This document shows, one piece after another, positions 6,371 through 12,920 of a stretch of DNA of 32,387 nucleotides; within the stretch, counting starts at the first letter, position 1, and every line of letters starts with the position of its first letter. The notes under the pieces were generated by a model. That model was given only the letters and a program-made list of their open reading frames with translations. It was not told the DNA's origin and ran no database searches. Source of the DNA: a virus; the IMG/VR virus record IMGVR_UViG_3300031524_000051, positions 1-32,387 of that record. One strand, 5' to 3'. The translations under genes and the position numbers were made by a program.

Positions 6371-6491
6371 ACGGGGCCGGGGGCGAAGCGACATGGAGAG
6401 CCCTCGGTCTCGACACCTAAAATTCTAAAGCCCATTGGCAACGTGGGTGTGTATGTGAACCGACGAAGGCACCCCAGAAAGAGATTTTTGC

Positions 6492-6812
6492 ATGACAGAG
6501 AAAAAGTACTTCAACGACACAACGCCGTTTTCCTTCCAGGCATGCCAGTACGTGAATGACCTTGTCTATATGAGTATTGAGCCCGAGCAGCGGTGTGCCC
6601 TGTGGTACCTCGCTTTCAACGCGGGCAACGACGGGGTGACGGAGATTCGATTGAGCGACCTCGAACTGCACTTCGGCGGTTGCCCGCTGGAGACGGCGCG
6701 CCAGAGCCTCGATATCCTGGCGCGCGCGGGAATCATCGAGGTCCAGCAAACGAGTTCCGACACATATCGCTGCACCTTCACAGCCGCGCGACGCGGGGCG
6801 AAACAGGCCTGA
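6492..6812 (+). CDS. Small winged-helix-like protein upstream of the initiator
   Basis: 106 aa. Residues about 28-85 (PEQRCALWYLAFNAGNDG, EIRLSDLELHFGGCPLETARQSLDILARAGIIEV) read as a winged-helix DNA-binding fold: helix, helix, recognition helix, and a wing ending in TYRCTFTAAR. It is the gene directly before the replication initiator and ends at the palindrome 6813-6839. It may bind that site or assist replication; this is inference from fold and position. A weak AGAAAGAG lies upstream of the ATG. Confidence 0.6.
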   Translation: MTEKKYFNDTTPFSFQACQYVNDLVYMSIEPEQRCALWYLAFNAGNDGVTEIRLSDLELHFGGCPLETARQSLDILARAGIIEVQQTSSDTYRCTFTAARRGAKQA

Positions 6813-6839
6813 TTTGAGGTGACAGTTTGTCACTTCAAA
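6813..6839. promoter_or_regulatory. 27-bp palindrome sharing the iteron core, probable operator
   Basis: TTTGAGGTGACA (6813-6824), three bases, then TGTCACTTCAAA (6828-6839): an inverted repeat with one mismatch. The arm TTTGAGGTGACA is identical to the iteron at 7292-7303 and to the inverted copy at 7239-7250. It sits directly before the ribosome binding site of the initiator gene, the expected place for autoregulation by the same protein that binds the origin. Confidence 0.7.
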
Positions 6840-6850
6840 AGGAGTAATTT

Positions 6851-8152
6851 TTGAGCACAACTTTAGTCGGCGCGGTCCTTAATCACGGCCCCGAGAACGG
6901 ACCTCTCAGCCATGCCATGGTGGCTCTTGCAGACAATGCGGACGATTACGGTTTGGCGTGGCCTTCGCTCGAAACAATCGCGCTGAAGAGCCGGTGCGAT
7001 GTGCGAACGGCGATGCGCCGCCTGAAGGCGCTGGAAAAGGCAGGATGGATCACCGTCCATCGCCGCGCGAAGGGGAAATACAGCGTTTACGTGATCGATA
7101 TCGAGAAGCTCGGGGTGACGCTGAACGCGAAGAGCCGGCGGTCGGGATTCTGGGATGATCTGGAGAAAAAAATTAAGGCCCGGCGAGCGAAAGAAGGGAT
7201 GCTGAAGCTGGCTCCGGCTAAAAAGTCACATGACAAAATGTCACCTCAAATCGGCCTTCCGCTGGATGTTTCAGGTGACACCAGCGGTAAGTTTGAGGTG
7301 ACAACCACGGCAATTTCACATGACACCAGTGGTAATTCCCTTAAAGTACTTAACCGTAAGGAACCATCATTGAACCAAAGAACCTACCCTACCCTCCCTG
7401 GGAGGGAGGGTGAGATCGACCCGGTTGATCGCGGACGATGGAACAGCCTGCTGGTGGAACTCAAGCAAGGGCTCTGCTCGACACCGGCGAACGTCGAGCG
7501 GGCGAAGCGCTGGAAGGCCATCAAGCCCGGGGAAAACGACTACGACGCCTGCTTCCGCGCGTGGTGGCTGCTCGAAGTGGAGCGCACAGCGAGCGGACTG
7601 CGGCTGATCACGCACGCCGGCGACGAGCCCACAACCGAGGCTGGCATAGCGAAGTACGAAAAGCGGCTGCAGAGCCTGGTCCGCAAACACTTCGAACTGG
7701 GCGCGGACGCTGAAGTGGCCTTCGAGGTCCGAGTCGGGGACAAAACAAGCAACGGCCACACCGCCGATGAAGGGCAAAGCAACGGCAACGGCGCGCCGCA
7801 CGGCGACACGGAGAGCCACGGCCCGAATGGCGAAACGCTGGTGGACATGCTGCTGGGCGCGATGCCCGATCCGTGGCACCAAGTGAAGTGCGAGCTTGCG
7901 GCCCAATTGCAGAAGCTCGGCAAGCGCGACCTGGGCGACAAGCTGGACTGGTATCGCCAGTCGATCGAGCCCACGCGGCTGTTGCGGATCGAGGACGAGG
8001 GAGGCAAGCCAGTGTGGAAGGTGCTCAGCGACGCGCCAAAGAAGACGCGCGCGGTGATGTCGCTGCTCGGCCGGCACTTCAATCTGGCGGTGAATAAAGT
8101 CGTCGGCGGCGAAGTGCAGATCGTGGTCTTGAACCCGGAAGGCGGCGAGTGA
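6851..8152 (+). CDS. Replication initiator with N-terminal winged helix and internal origin
   Basis: 433 aa. The start is a TTG with an excellent AAAAGGAG 6 nt upstream. Residues about 15-75 (SHAMVALADNADDYGLAWPSLETIA, TAMRRLKALEKAGWITVHRR) form a HTH_36-type winged helix of the kind found in phage replication initiators such as lambda O. Residues about 125-190 are a low-complexity linker encoded by the iteron and hairpin region 7226-7411. The C-terminal half is helical; its end (DPWHQVKCELAAQLQ to VVGGEVQIVVL) faintly resembles a DnaA N-terminal-like fold, a weak impression. It would bind its own gene and recruit host helicase. No helicase or loader gene is seen nearby. A micro-ORF and partition genes follow. 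Confidence 0.75.
   Translation: MSTTLVGAVLNHGPENGPLSHAMVALADNADDYGLAWPSLETIALKSRCDVRTAMRRLKALEKAGWITVHRRAKGKYSVYVIDIEKLGVTLNAKSRRSGFWDDLEKKIKARRAKEGMLKLAPAKKSHDKMSPQIGLPLDVSGDTSGKFEVTTTAISHDTSGNSLKVLNRKEPSLNQRTYPTLPGREGEIDPVDRGRWNSLLVELKQGLCSTPANVERAKRWKAIKPGENDYDACFRAWWLLEVERTASGLRLITHAGDEPTTEAGIAKYEKRLQSLVRKHFELGADAEVAFEVRVGDKTSNGHTADEGQSNGNGAPHGDTESHGPNGETLVDMLLGAMPDPWHQVKCELAAQLQKLGKRDLGDKLDWYRQSIEPTRLLRIEDEGGKPVWKVLSDAPKKTRAVMSLLGRHFNLAVNKVVGGEVQIVVLNPEGGE
7226..7411. other. Predicted replication origin inside the initiator gene
   Basis: Three consecutive direct repeats of 23, 23 and 22 bp lie at 7268-7290, 7291-7313 and 7314-7335. Each carries TTTSANRTGACA followed by a CCA/GGTAA-like tail, with TGACA spaced 23 and 22 bp apart. 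Upstream is an inverted pair (TGACA, AAA, TGTCA at 7231-7243), 45 bp from the first repeat. Downstream, 7336-7385 is AT-richer than its surroundings, followed by a perfect 8-bp hairpin (ACCCTCCC at 7391-7398 with GGGAGGGT at 7404-7411). Iterons, AT-rich stretch and initiator gene in one place match the lambda-type origin inside O and iteron plasmids. Confidence 0.75.
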
Positions 8153-8205
8153 TGGCGTGGCTGCGAAGTTTGCTGGCGTACTGGCGGCGCTGGAACGAGT
8201 GGTAA
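8152..8205 (+). CDS. Possible 17-aa amphipathic micro-protein
   Basis: An ATG overlapping the initiator stop (TGATG) opens a 17-codon frame beginning MAWLRSLLAYW and ending WNEW, a Trp/Arg/Leu-rich amphipathic helix. Its stop codon is supplied by the first GTGGTAAG of the repeat tract. The coupling overlap is the only evidence; it may be a chance frame. Confidence 0.25.
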   Translation: MAWLRSLLAYWRRWNEW

Positions 8206-8254
8206 GCGAGAGCGAGTGGTCAGTGGTAAGCGAGAGCGAGTGGTAAGTGGTAAG
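8197..8254 (+). repeat. GTGGTAAG repeat tract before the partition locus
   Basis: GAGTGGTAAGCGAGAGC occurs twice, followed by GAGTGGTAAGTGGTAAG. It is the same repeat family as the tracts at 6059, 19704 and 23970. It lies between the initiator stop and the tandem 8-bp repeats of the candidate centromere. Confidence 0.65.
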
Positions 8255-8258
8255 GGAA

Positions 8259-8290
8259 GCACCTGAGCACCTGAGCACCTGAGCACCTAA
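8259..8290 (+). repeat. Tandem 8-bp repeats, candidate partition centromere
   Basis: Four head-to-tail copies of GCACCTGA (the last is GCACCTAA), exactly 32 bp, ending 29 bp before the parA start. Ribbon-helix-helix partition proteins bind arrays of short direct repeats upstream of their operon (omega and ParG systems), so position and form fit. A caution is that similar GCACTTAGGCGCTTAG text occurs at 9258-9280 and 3952-3966 and may be a general repeat of this genome. Confidence 0.5.
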
Positions 8291-8319
8291 GAACCTTCGG
8301 AATGGGGAGCGTGAGCACG

Positions 8320-8973
8320 ATGATCATCACCGTAGCGAGCTACAAAGGCGGCGTGGGCAAGACAACCACCGCGGTGCACCTGGCCGCATACCTGGAGACG
8401 CTGGCGCCGACGCTGCTGCTGGATGGCGACCAGACACGCAACGCGACCGCGTGGGCGCAACGTGGCGACGGCTTCCCTTTCCGCGTGGCGACGATCGACC
8501 AGGCGGCGAAGCTGGCGCGCAGTTACAACCACATCGTGATCGACACCGGCCAGCGCCCCAGCGGCGACGACCTGAAGGCCGCGGCCGAGGGATGCGACCT
8601 GCTGGTGGTGCCCACGGTGCCGGCGGCGCTGGAGACCGATGGCCTGGGCCAGACCATCCGCGCGCTGCAGGGCATCGACGCCGCCTTCCGGGTGCTGCTG
8701 ACCTCGGTGCCTGCATACGCCGCCAAGGAGTCCGCCGAGCTGCGCGCGCTGCTGGCCGCGGCCCGTGCGCCGGTGTTCGCGCAGGAGATTCCGCGGCTGG
8801 AAGCCTTCAAGAAAGCGGCGGCGGCGGGCTGCATCGTCGACAAGGCCGAGGACCGCAACGCCGCGCGGGCGTGGGCAGCATACGTCGCCGTCGGAGGTGA
8901 ACTTCGTTCCGTTCTCGACGCTGCGCGTGAAAGATCGAAAGACAGCGACCAACGCATGGAGGCCCACGCATGA
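8320..8973 (+). CDS. parA: ParA-type partition ATPase
   Basis: 217 aa, short and lacking an N-terminal DNA-binding domain, as in type Ib plasmid ParA. The deviant Walker A KGGVGKTT spans residues 9-16 with signature Lys9 and Lys14, Walker A' is LLLDGDQ at 32-38, and Walker B is HIVIDTG at 71-77. ParA proteins segregate low-copy replicons by ATP-dependent patterning on the nucleoid. The start at 8320 (MIITVASYKGG) has GGGGAG at 8304-8309; ATG 8302 and GTG 8311 are in frame but add an atypical tail. It overlaps the RHH gene by ATGA. Its last about 25 residues are encoded by a dispersed repeat copy (8897-8943), so the C-terminus has probably been replaced by repeat sequence. Confidence 0.85.
   Translation: MIITVASYKGGVGKTTTAVHLAAYLETLAPTLLLDGDQTRNATAWAQRGDGFPFRVATIDQAAKLARSYNHIVIDTGQRPSGDDLKAAAEGCDLLVVPTVPAALETDGLGQTIRALQGIDAAFRVLLTSVPAYAAKESAELRALLAAARAPVFAQEIPRLEAFKKAAAAGCIVDKAEDRNAARAWAAYVAVGGELRSVLDAARERSKDSDQRMEAHA
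8897..8943 (+). repeat. Dispersed CTTCG element, copy 3, inside the parA 3' end
   Basis: CTTCGTTCCGTTCTCGACG, then GCGCGTGAAAGATCGAAAGACA. It matches the intergenic copies but is read here as codons of ParA (residues after about 193: GELRSVLDAARERSKDSD). Confidence 0.75.
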
Positions 8974-9266
8974 GCACGCCGAAGAGCACACTCGCCTCCG
9001 CATTCGCGGGCATCAAGGCAGCGCAGTCACCCGAAGCCGGTAGTGACCCCCGACGTAAAAGCGCGCAAGAGGCGCCGCATCTGGTGGCGAAGCCGCCGGC
9101 AGCAGCCGGCAAGAGCGCGAAGAGCACCAACCCGGACTTTGAGCCGGTGAAGATCTACATCCGCAAGGACACGCGCAAAGCGGCCGCGCGGTTGTGGGAG
9201 GATCGCGACGGCGGCGACTTCTCCGAACTGGTTGAGCATCTGCTGAGCGAGTACCTGGGCACTTAG
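8970..9266 (+). CDS. Ribbon-helix-helix centromere-binding partner of ParA
   Basis: 98 aa. Residues 1-55 are a basic, Ala/Pro/Ser-rich flexible tail. Residues about 57-98 (EPVKIYIRKDTRKAAARLWEDR, FSELVEHLLSEYLG) form a strand-helix-helix RHH fold. Small proteins of this layout (ParG- and omega-type) bind the centromere repeats through the RHH dimer and stimulate ParA ATPase with an Arg finger in the tail; Arg residues near position 28-29 (DPRRKS) are candidates. Overlap with parA (ATGA) and absence of a large ParB support a type Ib locus. The specific binding repeats are inferred, not shown. Confidence 0.75.
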   Translation: MSTPKSTLASAFAGIKAAQSPEAGSDPRRKSAQEAPHLVAKPPAAAGKSAKSTNPDFEPVKIYIRKDTRKAAARLWEDRDGGDFSELVEHLLSEYLGT

Positions 9267-9291
9267 GCGCTTAGGCGCTGGAGGTTGACCG

Positions 9292-9633
9292 ATGACTGAG
9301 AAGGGAATCGAGAGTGAACTCGCCGGGGCCGACCACGGGCTGATTCGTTGGTGTAAATGCGCGGAGATGTACTACCGCAACAACCACGACGGGACGCGCG
9401 ACTACACCATCAAAGGCGTTTCGTCATGCCCTATGTGCCATGGGTCTGGGTACGTGGCCCGATGTGTGGATTGCAGCGGCGCTGGCGTGGTGCGGAACGC
9501 AAGGTGCGCCGCGTGCGGTGGGTGTGGAGTCAGGAGCAAGGAGGCACCCTGGAGGCCGCTTGGCCCGCTCGCCGATGTGATGGACCGCAGCCCGATCGGC
9601 ACACCCTATGGAGCGGAGGAGCCAACACGATGA
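9292..9633 (+). CDS. DnaJ-type zinc-finger protein
   Basis: 113 aa. Three CxxCxGxG motifs at residues 46-53 (CPMCHGSG), 58-65 (CVDCSGAG) and 72-79 (CAACGGCG), plus C21 and C23, as in the DnaJ central zinc domain. No J domain or client-binding domain is present, so it is a free-standing cysteine-rich domain, as in small Zn proteins of phages. It may bind zinc and chaperone or anchor a partner. The ATG has GGAGG 8 nt upstream. It opens the coupled string that runs to 12189. Confidence 0.7.
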   Translation: MTEKGIESELAGADHGLIRWCKCAEMYYRNNHDGTRDYTIKGVSSCPMCHGSGYVARCVDCSGAGVVRNARCAACGGCGVRSKEAPWRPLGPLADVMDRSPIGTPYGAEEPTR

Positions 9634-9866
9634 GCGAGGCAGAAACAAGGTGGATTCGGATTTTGATGACCGCGTTGGAAGAGTCGGTGAAGCTGCAGAG
9701 CCACTACGCCGAGCTTTTAAATATGCACGATGGTGGAGAACGCAGGACGTTCCCGCACGCGACAGATTGGCTCGAACGTCTGCTGGTCACCGAAATTATC
9801 CCATTGTCCGAGGTTAACGGAATTCTTAATTCGCTTGCCCAATCGGCAGCCGAGCTCAAGCCATGA
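9630..9866 (+). CDS. 78-aa helical protein
   Basis: Start overlaps the preceding stop (ATGA) and its own stop overlaps the next start. The protein is helical, with two long helices (RWIRILMTALEESVKLQSHYAELL and the region from WLERLLVTEIIPL onward) and a short HDGGERR loop. No function is recognised. Confidence 0.6.
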   Translation: MSEAETRWIRILMTALEESVKLQSHYAELLNMHDGGERRTFPHATDWLERLLVTEIIPLSEVNGILNSLAQSAAELKP

Positions 9867-10345
9867 GAACGATTGGGATAGCGCCGGGGGATGCAGTGTT
9901 GCTGGTCGAGCGGCGCGGCGCGCAGCAGATCGTCCACAACGCGCTGGTGTGCTCGCTGTCGATGGATGCCGCGCAGGCGGGTACGCTGGGCGAGACCATG
10001 ATCGACGCGGCGTTTGTGAGCGCAATTGCGGGCTTTGCCGAGGGCTTACCGCGGAAGATGCGGCCGGATGCCGACCTGGACTGGCCGCATGGGATGGTCC
10101 ACGCGCGCGACGTCGTCCACATCAGCCACCGCGACTGGATCGAAGGCCGCGCCGGGTTGGCGTACGAGGAGTTGCCAGGGCCGACGCCGGGCATGTGCCG
10201 CTACTGCCGATGCACCGAACAGCGCGCGTGTGCGGCGGGTTGCTGGTGGCTCTACCCCGACGACCGGACGGTCTGCAGCAGCCCGGAGTGCGAGGCGAAG
10301 TGGGTGCGGGACAACAAACTGCGGGCAGGAGGGCGGGCGATATGA
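9863..10345 (+). CDS. Phage protein with C-terminal zinc cluster
   Basis: 160 aa. Residues 1-105 form a mixed domain with no known motif. Residues 112-143 carry seven Cys (112, 115, 117, 123, 127, 138, 143), including CRYCRCTEQRACAAGCWW and CSSPEC, a pattern often seen in small phage zinc proteins (CRYCGCT...ACPGGCxW type). It is probably a zinc-bound knuckle that binds nucleic acid or a partner. Coupled by ATGA overlaps on both sides. Confidence 0.65.
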   Translation: MRTIGIAPGDAVLLVERRGAQQIVHNALVCSLSMDAAQAGTLGETMIDAAFVSAIAGFAEGLPRKMRPDADLDWPHGMVHARDVVHISHRDWIEGRAGLAYEELPGPTPGMCRYCRCTEQRACAAGCWWLYPDDRTVCSSPECEAKWVRDNKLRAGGRAI

Positions 10346-10524
10346 CCCAGCACTATCCCAAGGGGACGATCAGCATTCGGAAGTGGTGCAACACCTGCGG
10401 CAGGGAGACGGAGCACTCGGTCAGCGACGGCAGGGTAGGCCGCTGCGTCCAGGACCACCATCCGCCCAGCCAGCCGAAGCCGGCAAAGCCCGCGAAAGCA
10501 GAACAGGGGGGATTGTTTCCATGA
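10342..10524 (+). CDS. 60-aa zinc-ribbon-like protein
   Basis: C16-x2-C19, then C35 and His39/His40 form a possible four-ligand zinc site (KWCNTCGRETEHSVSDGR, RCVQDHH). A Pro/Lys-rich tail follows. ATGA overlap at both ends. It resembles small WCNTCGRETEH-type zinc proteins in phage genomes. Function unknown; nucleic acid binding is plausible. Confidence 0.6.
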   Translation: MTQHYPKGTISIRKWCNTCGRETEHSVSDGRVGRCVQDHHPPSQPKPAKPAKAEQGGLFP

Positions 10525-10724
10525 AGATCAAGAGCACGGAGATTACGGTGAACGGCGCGACCTGGAACACGAACCAGCGGCGCCGGGACATTGCCTGCAC
10601 GGTCTGCGAGGTGTCGACCAAGGGCCGGCTGAACGGCAAGCCGTACTGCCTCGATTGCGGAATGAAGGAGCTGCTGAAGCCGCTCTCCGAGGTTAAGGAT
10701 TTTCTGGGGGGTTTGTTCGCATGA
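10521..10724 (+). CDS. 67-aa protein with CxxC...CxxC zinc motif
   Basis: C26-x2-C29 and C43-x2-C46 (ACTVCEVS, PYCLDCGM) form a standard zinc-ribbon pair separated by a GRLNGKPYC turn. The C-terminal helix LLKPLSEVKDFLGGLF could mediate dimerisation. ATGA overlaps join it to both neighbours. Function unknown. Confidence 0.6.
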   Translation: MKIKSTEITVNGATWNTNQRRRDIACTVCEVSTKGRLNGKPYCLDCGMKELLKPLSEVKDFLGGLFA

Positions 10725-11338
10725 GGCCGGCGAAGGTGGTGGTGCTGGCGTGCAGCGATGAAGGGAAGCTGAGTGTGCGCCGGTTTCTATTCCGCACGCG
10801 GGGCTATCGCGTGGCCTCGGCAGCGACCGCGGAAGAAGCGCTGGCCATCCTCGGGATCGGGGTCGGCGGCCTGGGCAAGGCGGGCCCGGATGCCGAAATG
10901 CAGCAGGTGGATCTGCTGCTGGTCGAATTGCCGCTGCAGGGCTTCGGCGCGGAGGTCCTGCGCCAGGCCAAGCGGCTGCTCCCGAGTTTGCGCACGCTGC
11001 TGCTCTGCCACCATACCGAAGTAGAGTACGACCGCGAGATCGCCGATGTCATCCTGCCGCCGGAGGCGGGGCGGGCGGAGCTGCTGGAGCGCGCCAAGAT
11101 TCTATGCATACGCAAACGCGGCCCGACGAAGAAGCCGCCGGCGAGGGCGCTGCCACCATTCGGCAGCAAGAGCGACGGCGTGCATCTCTCCGACCTGCGC
11201 GCGGCGCGGGAAAGGCACGGCGCGACCGACCCGAGCTACTGGAAGATGGTCAACGGGGAGCGCGTTCACTTCGACCCAAATGTGACCATGGGCGCGGAGT
11301 TTCTGGAGTACGGGCCGAAGAAGAAGGGAGCAGCATGA
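10721..11338 (+). CDS. Pseudo-receiver domain protein
   Basis: 205 aa. Residues 5-130 have the CheY-like alpha/beta pattern: VVVLACSDEGKLSVRRFL (strand 1, helix 1), YRVASAATAEEALAIL, VDLLLVELPLQG, LRTLLLCHH and ADVILPPEA. The phosphoacceptor Asp is replaced by Glu69, a known phosphomimic position, the conserved Lys is absent at ILPPE, and Thr/Ser is replaced by His97/98. It should not be phosphorylated normally and may be locked on. Residues 145-205 form a separate tail (DGVHLSDLRAARERHG onward) of unknown fold. An unusual member of a phage early operon, coupled by ATGA. Confidence 0.65.
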   Translation: MRPAKVVVLACSDEGKLSVRRFLFRTRGYRVASAATAEEALAILGIGVGGLGKAGPDAEMQQVDLLLVELPLQGFGAEVLRQAKRLLPSLRTLLLCHHTEVEYDREIADVILPPEAGRAELLERAKILCIRKRGPTKKPPARALPPFGSKSDGVHLSDLRAARERHGATDPSYWKMVNGERVHFDPNVTMGAEFLEYGPKKKGAA

Positions 11339-12189
11339 GCGATTATTCAAAGGAGGACCCACCGATGGACAACGAACTGGAGAACGGCAAGGCGAAGGCT
11401 TCGCCAGCACTGGCGGACCGCCTCGCGAAATACTTCGACAAGGCAGTCATCGACCAAAACACCGAAGTTCAAACGCGGCCGAACCTGCACGCGGTCGCCG
11501 TCAATGCAACCGAGATGAAAGAGTCCAATGCGCAGATCGGCGAGTACCTGCGCGCGAAGCTGGAGGCGCTGGAGGCCGAGCACGCCGAGATTCAGAGCGC
11601 GGTGGACATTGCGACTGAGAACAAGTGGGCATCAGATGCCCTGGTCAATGTGGGCAAGCGACTCGAACGCCAGGTGACGTATTACGGGAAGCTGCTGCTG
11701 GCCGTCGACGCGGGCTTTACGATCGTGCCCAACATGCCCTGCGATCAATTCGCCATCCGGACGTCGCGGGCGAGGCCGCTGCGCCAGGAGAGAATCGAGA
11801 GCCACTTCTACAAAATGACCCCGAGGGTGCCCGACGAGAAAGCGCAGATTTTACAGCCAGGCGAAGGCCGGAACGAGTCCCCAGTCCAGCGGGTGCTCAA
11901 ACAAGTCACCCTGGAGAAGATGCCGGACCAAGACAGGATCACCGTCCGCGCCTGGGCGGACGACTGGACACCGATCGAGTTTCCGTTTGCCGCCGCGCGG
12001 CCGGTGGTGATGACCGCGACGCAGGCCGCGATGGCGCTGAAGCTGTTCGACCGCATCGGCCTGGTGCCGCAAAGTGTAAGGAACGACGCGGACCCGATCG
12101 TGCTCGGGCAGATTGTTTTGCGAGAGAGCGGTTGGGAGCGTATGACGAGCTTCCTGATCGCATGGCATCTGGACCTGCGGACGCTCTGA
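11335..12189 (+). CDS. 284-aa unknown phage protein with alternative start
   Basis: The ATG at 11335 overlaps the preceding stop (ATGA) with GGGAG upstream. A second in-frame ATG at 11365 follows AAAGGAGG (11349-11356), one of the best Shine-Dalgarno sequences in the window, so a product 10 residues shorter is at least as likely. Residues 65-110 are a charged helix (LRAKLEALEAEHAEIQSAVD); the C-terminal half is mixed alpha/beta. No domain is recognised. It is the largest and last gene of the coupled string. Confidence 0.65.
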   Translation: MSDYSKEDPPMDNELENGKAKASPALADRLAKYFDKAVIDQNTEVQTRPNLHAVAVNATEMKESNAQIGEYLRAKLEALEAEHAEIQSAVDIATENKWASDALVNVGKRLERQVTYYGKLLLAVDAGFTIVPNMPCDQFAIRTSRARPLRQERIESHFYKMTPRVPDEKAQILQPGEGRNESPVQRVLKQVTLEKMPDQDRITVRAWADDWTPIEFPFAAARPVVMTATQAAMALKLFDRIGLVPQSVRNDADPIVLGQIVLRESGWERMTSFLIAWHLDLRTL

Positions 12190-12206
12190 CCGGCGTCTAA
12201 TGAATC

Positions 12207-12908
12207 ATGTTCAAGAACACGGTGCTGAAGGCGCTGGGCGACGACGTGATCGAGCGGCTGAAGTTGCGGCCGGTGACCTTCGCGGTTCAGCACGAGTTGG
12301 AATATCCAGGCACGCCCATCGACAAAATCTACTTCGTCGAAGAGGGCATGGCGTCGATGACCGTCACCTTCTACGACGGGACACAGGTCGAAGTGGGGAT
12401 GTTTGGCTGCGAGTCGATTATCGGGATATCGGCGTTGATGGGGACGAAACAAAGCCTGAACCGCGCCTACACGCAAATCGCCGGCAAAGGCTATAGCTCG
12501 CCGGTGGAGCAGGCGCGGCGGGAGTTCGCGCGCGGCGAAGTATTCCAAATGCTGGCGCTGCGCTACGTGCAGGTCCAGCTTGTCCAGTCGATGCAATCGG
12601 CCGCCTGCAACGCGCGCCACAACTTTGAGCAGCGCCTGGCTCGGTGGCTGCTGATCTGCGCGGACCGCGCGCATAGTGAAACCTTCGAGATGTCGCAGGA
12701 GTATATGGCGCAGATGCTGGGCACGACGCGATCGACAATTTCAATCGCGGCGGGGAAGTTGAAGGAGTTGCGGCTGGTCGAATACACGCGCGGCGTGGTG
12801 CGAATCATCAATCCAGCGGGACTCGAAAACGTGGCGTGCGAGTGCTACCGGGTCATCAAATACCACCTGGACAACTATGACGGGTTTGACAGCCGGGTTG
12901 TTTCTTAG
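12207..12908 (+). CDS. Crp/Fnr-type transcription regulator
   Basis: 233 aa. Residues 1-140 form a cNMP-type sensor jelly roll (FAVQHELEYPGTPIDKIYFVEEGMASMTV, VEVGMFGCESIIG), then a dimer helix, and an HTH_Crp winged helix about 160-215 (MSQEYMAQMLGTTRSTISIAAGKLKELRLV). The cyclic-nucleotide binding residues are not clearly conserved and there is no Fe-S cysteine cluster like Fnr, so the ligand is unknown. In this position it may control late or lysogenic genes. No ribosome binding site is seen; TCTAAT at 12196-12201 ends 5 nt before the ATG, suggesting a leaderless transcript. Confidence 0.75.
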   Translation: MFKNTVLKALGDDVIERLKLRPVTFAVQHELEYPGTPIDKIYFVEEGMASMTVTFYDGTQVEVGMFGCESIIGISALMGTKQSLNRAYTQIAGKGYSSPVEQARREFARGEVFQMLALRYVQVQLVQSMQSAACNARHNFEQRLARWLLICADRAHSETFEMSQEYMAQMLGTTRSTISIAAGKLKELRLVEYTRGVVRIINPAGLENVACECYRVIKYHLDNYDGFDSRVVS

Positions 12909-12920
12909 ACAGGAGCACCA

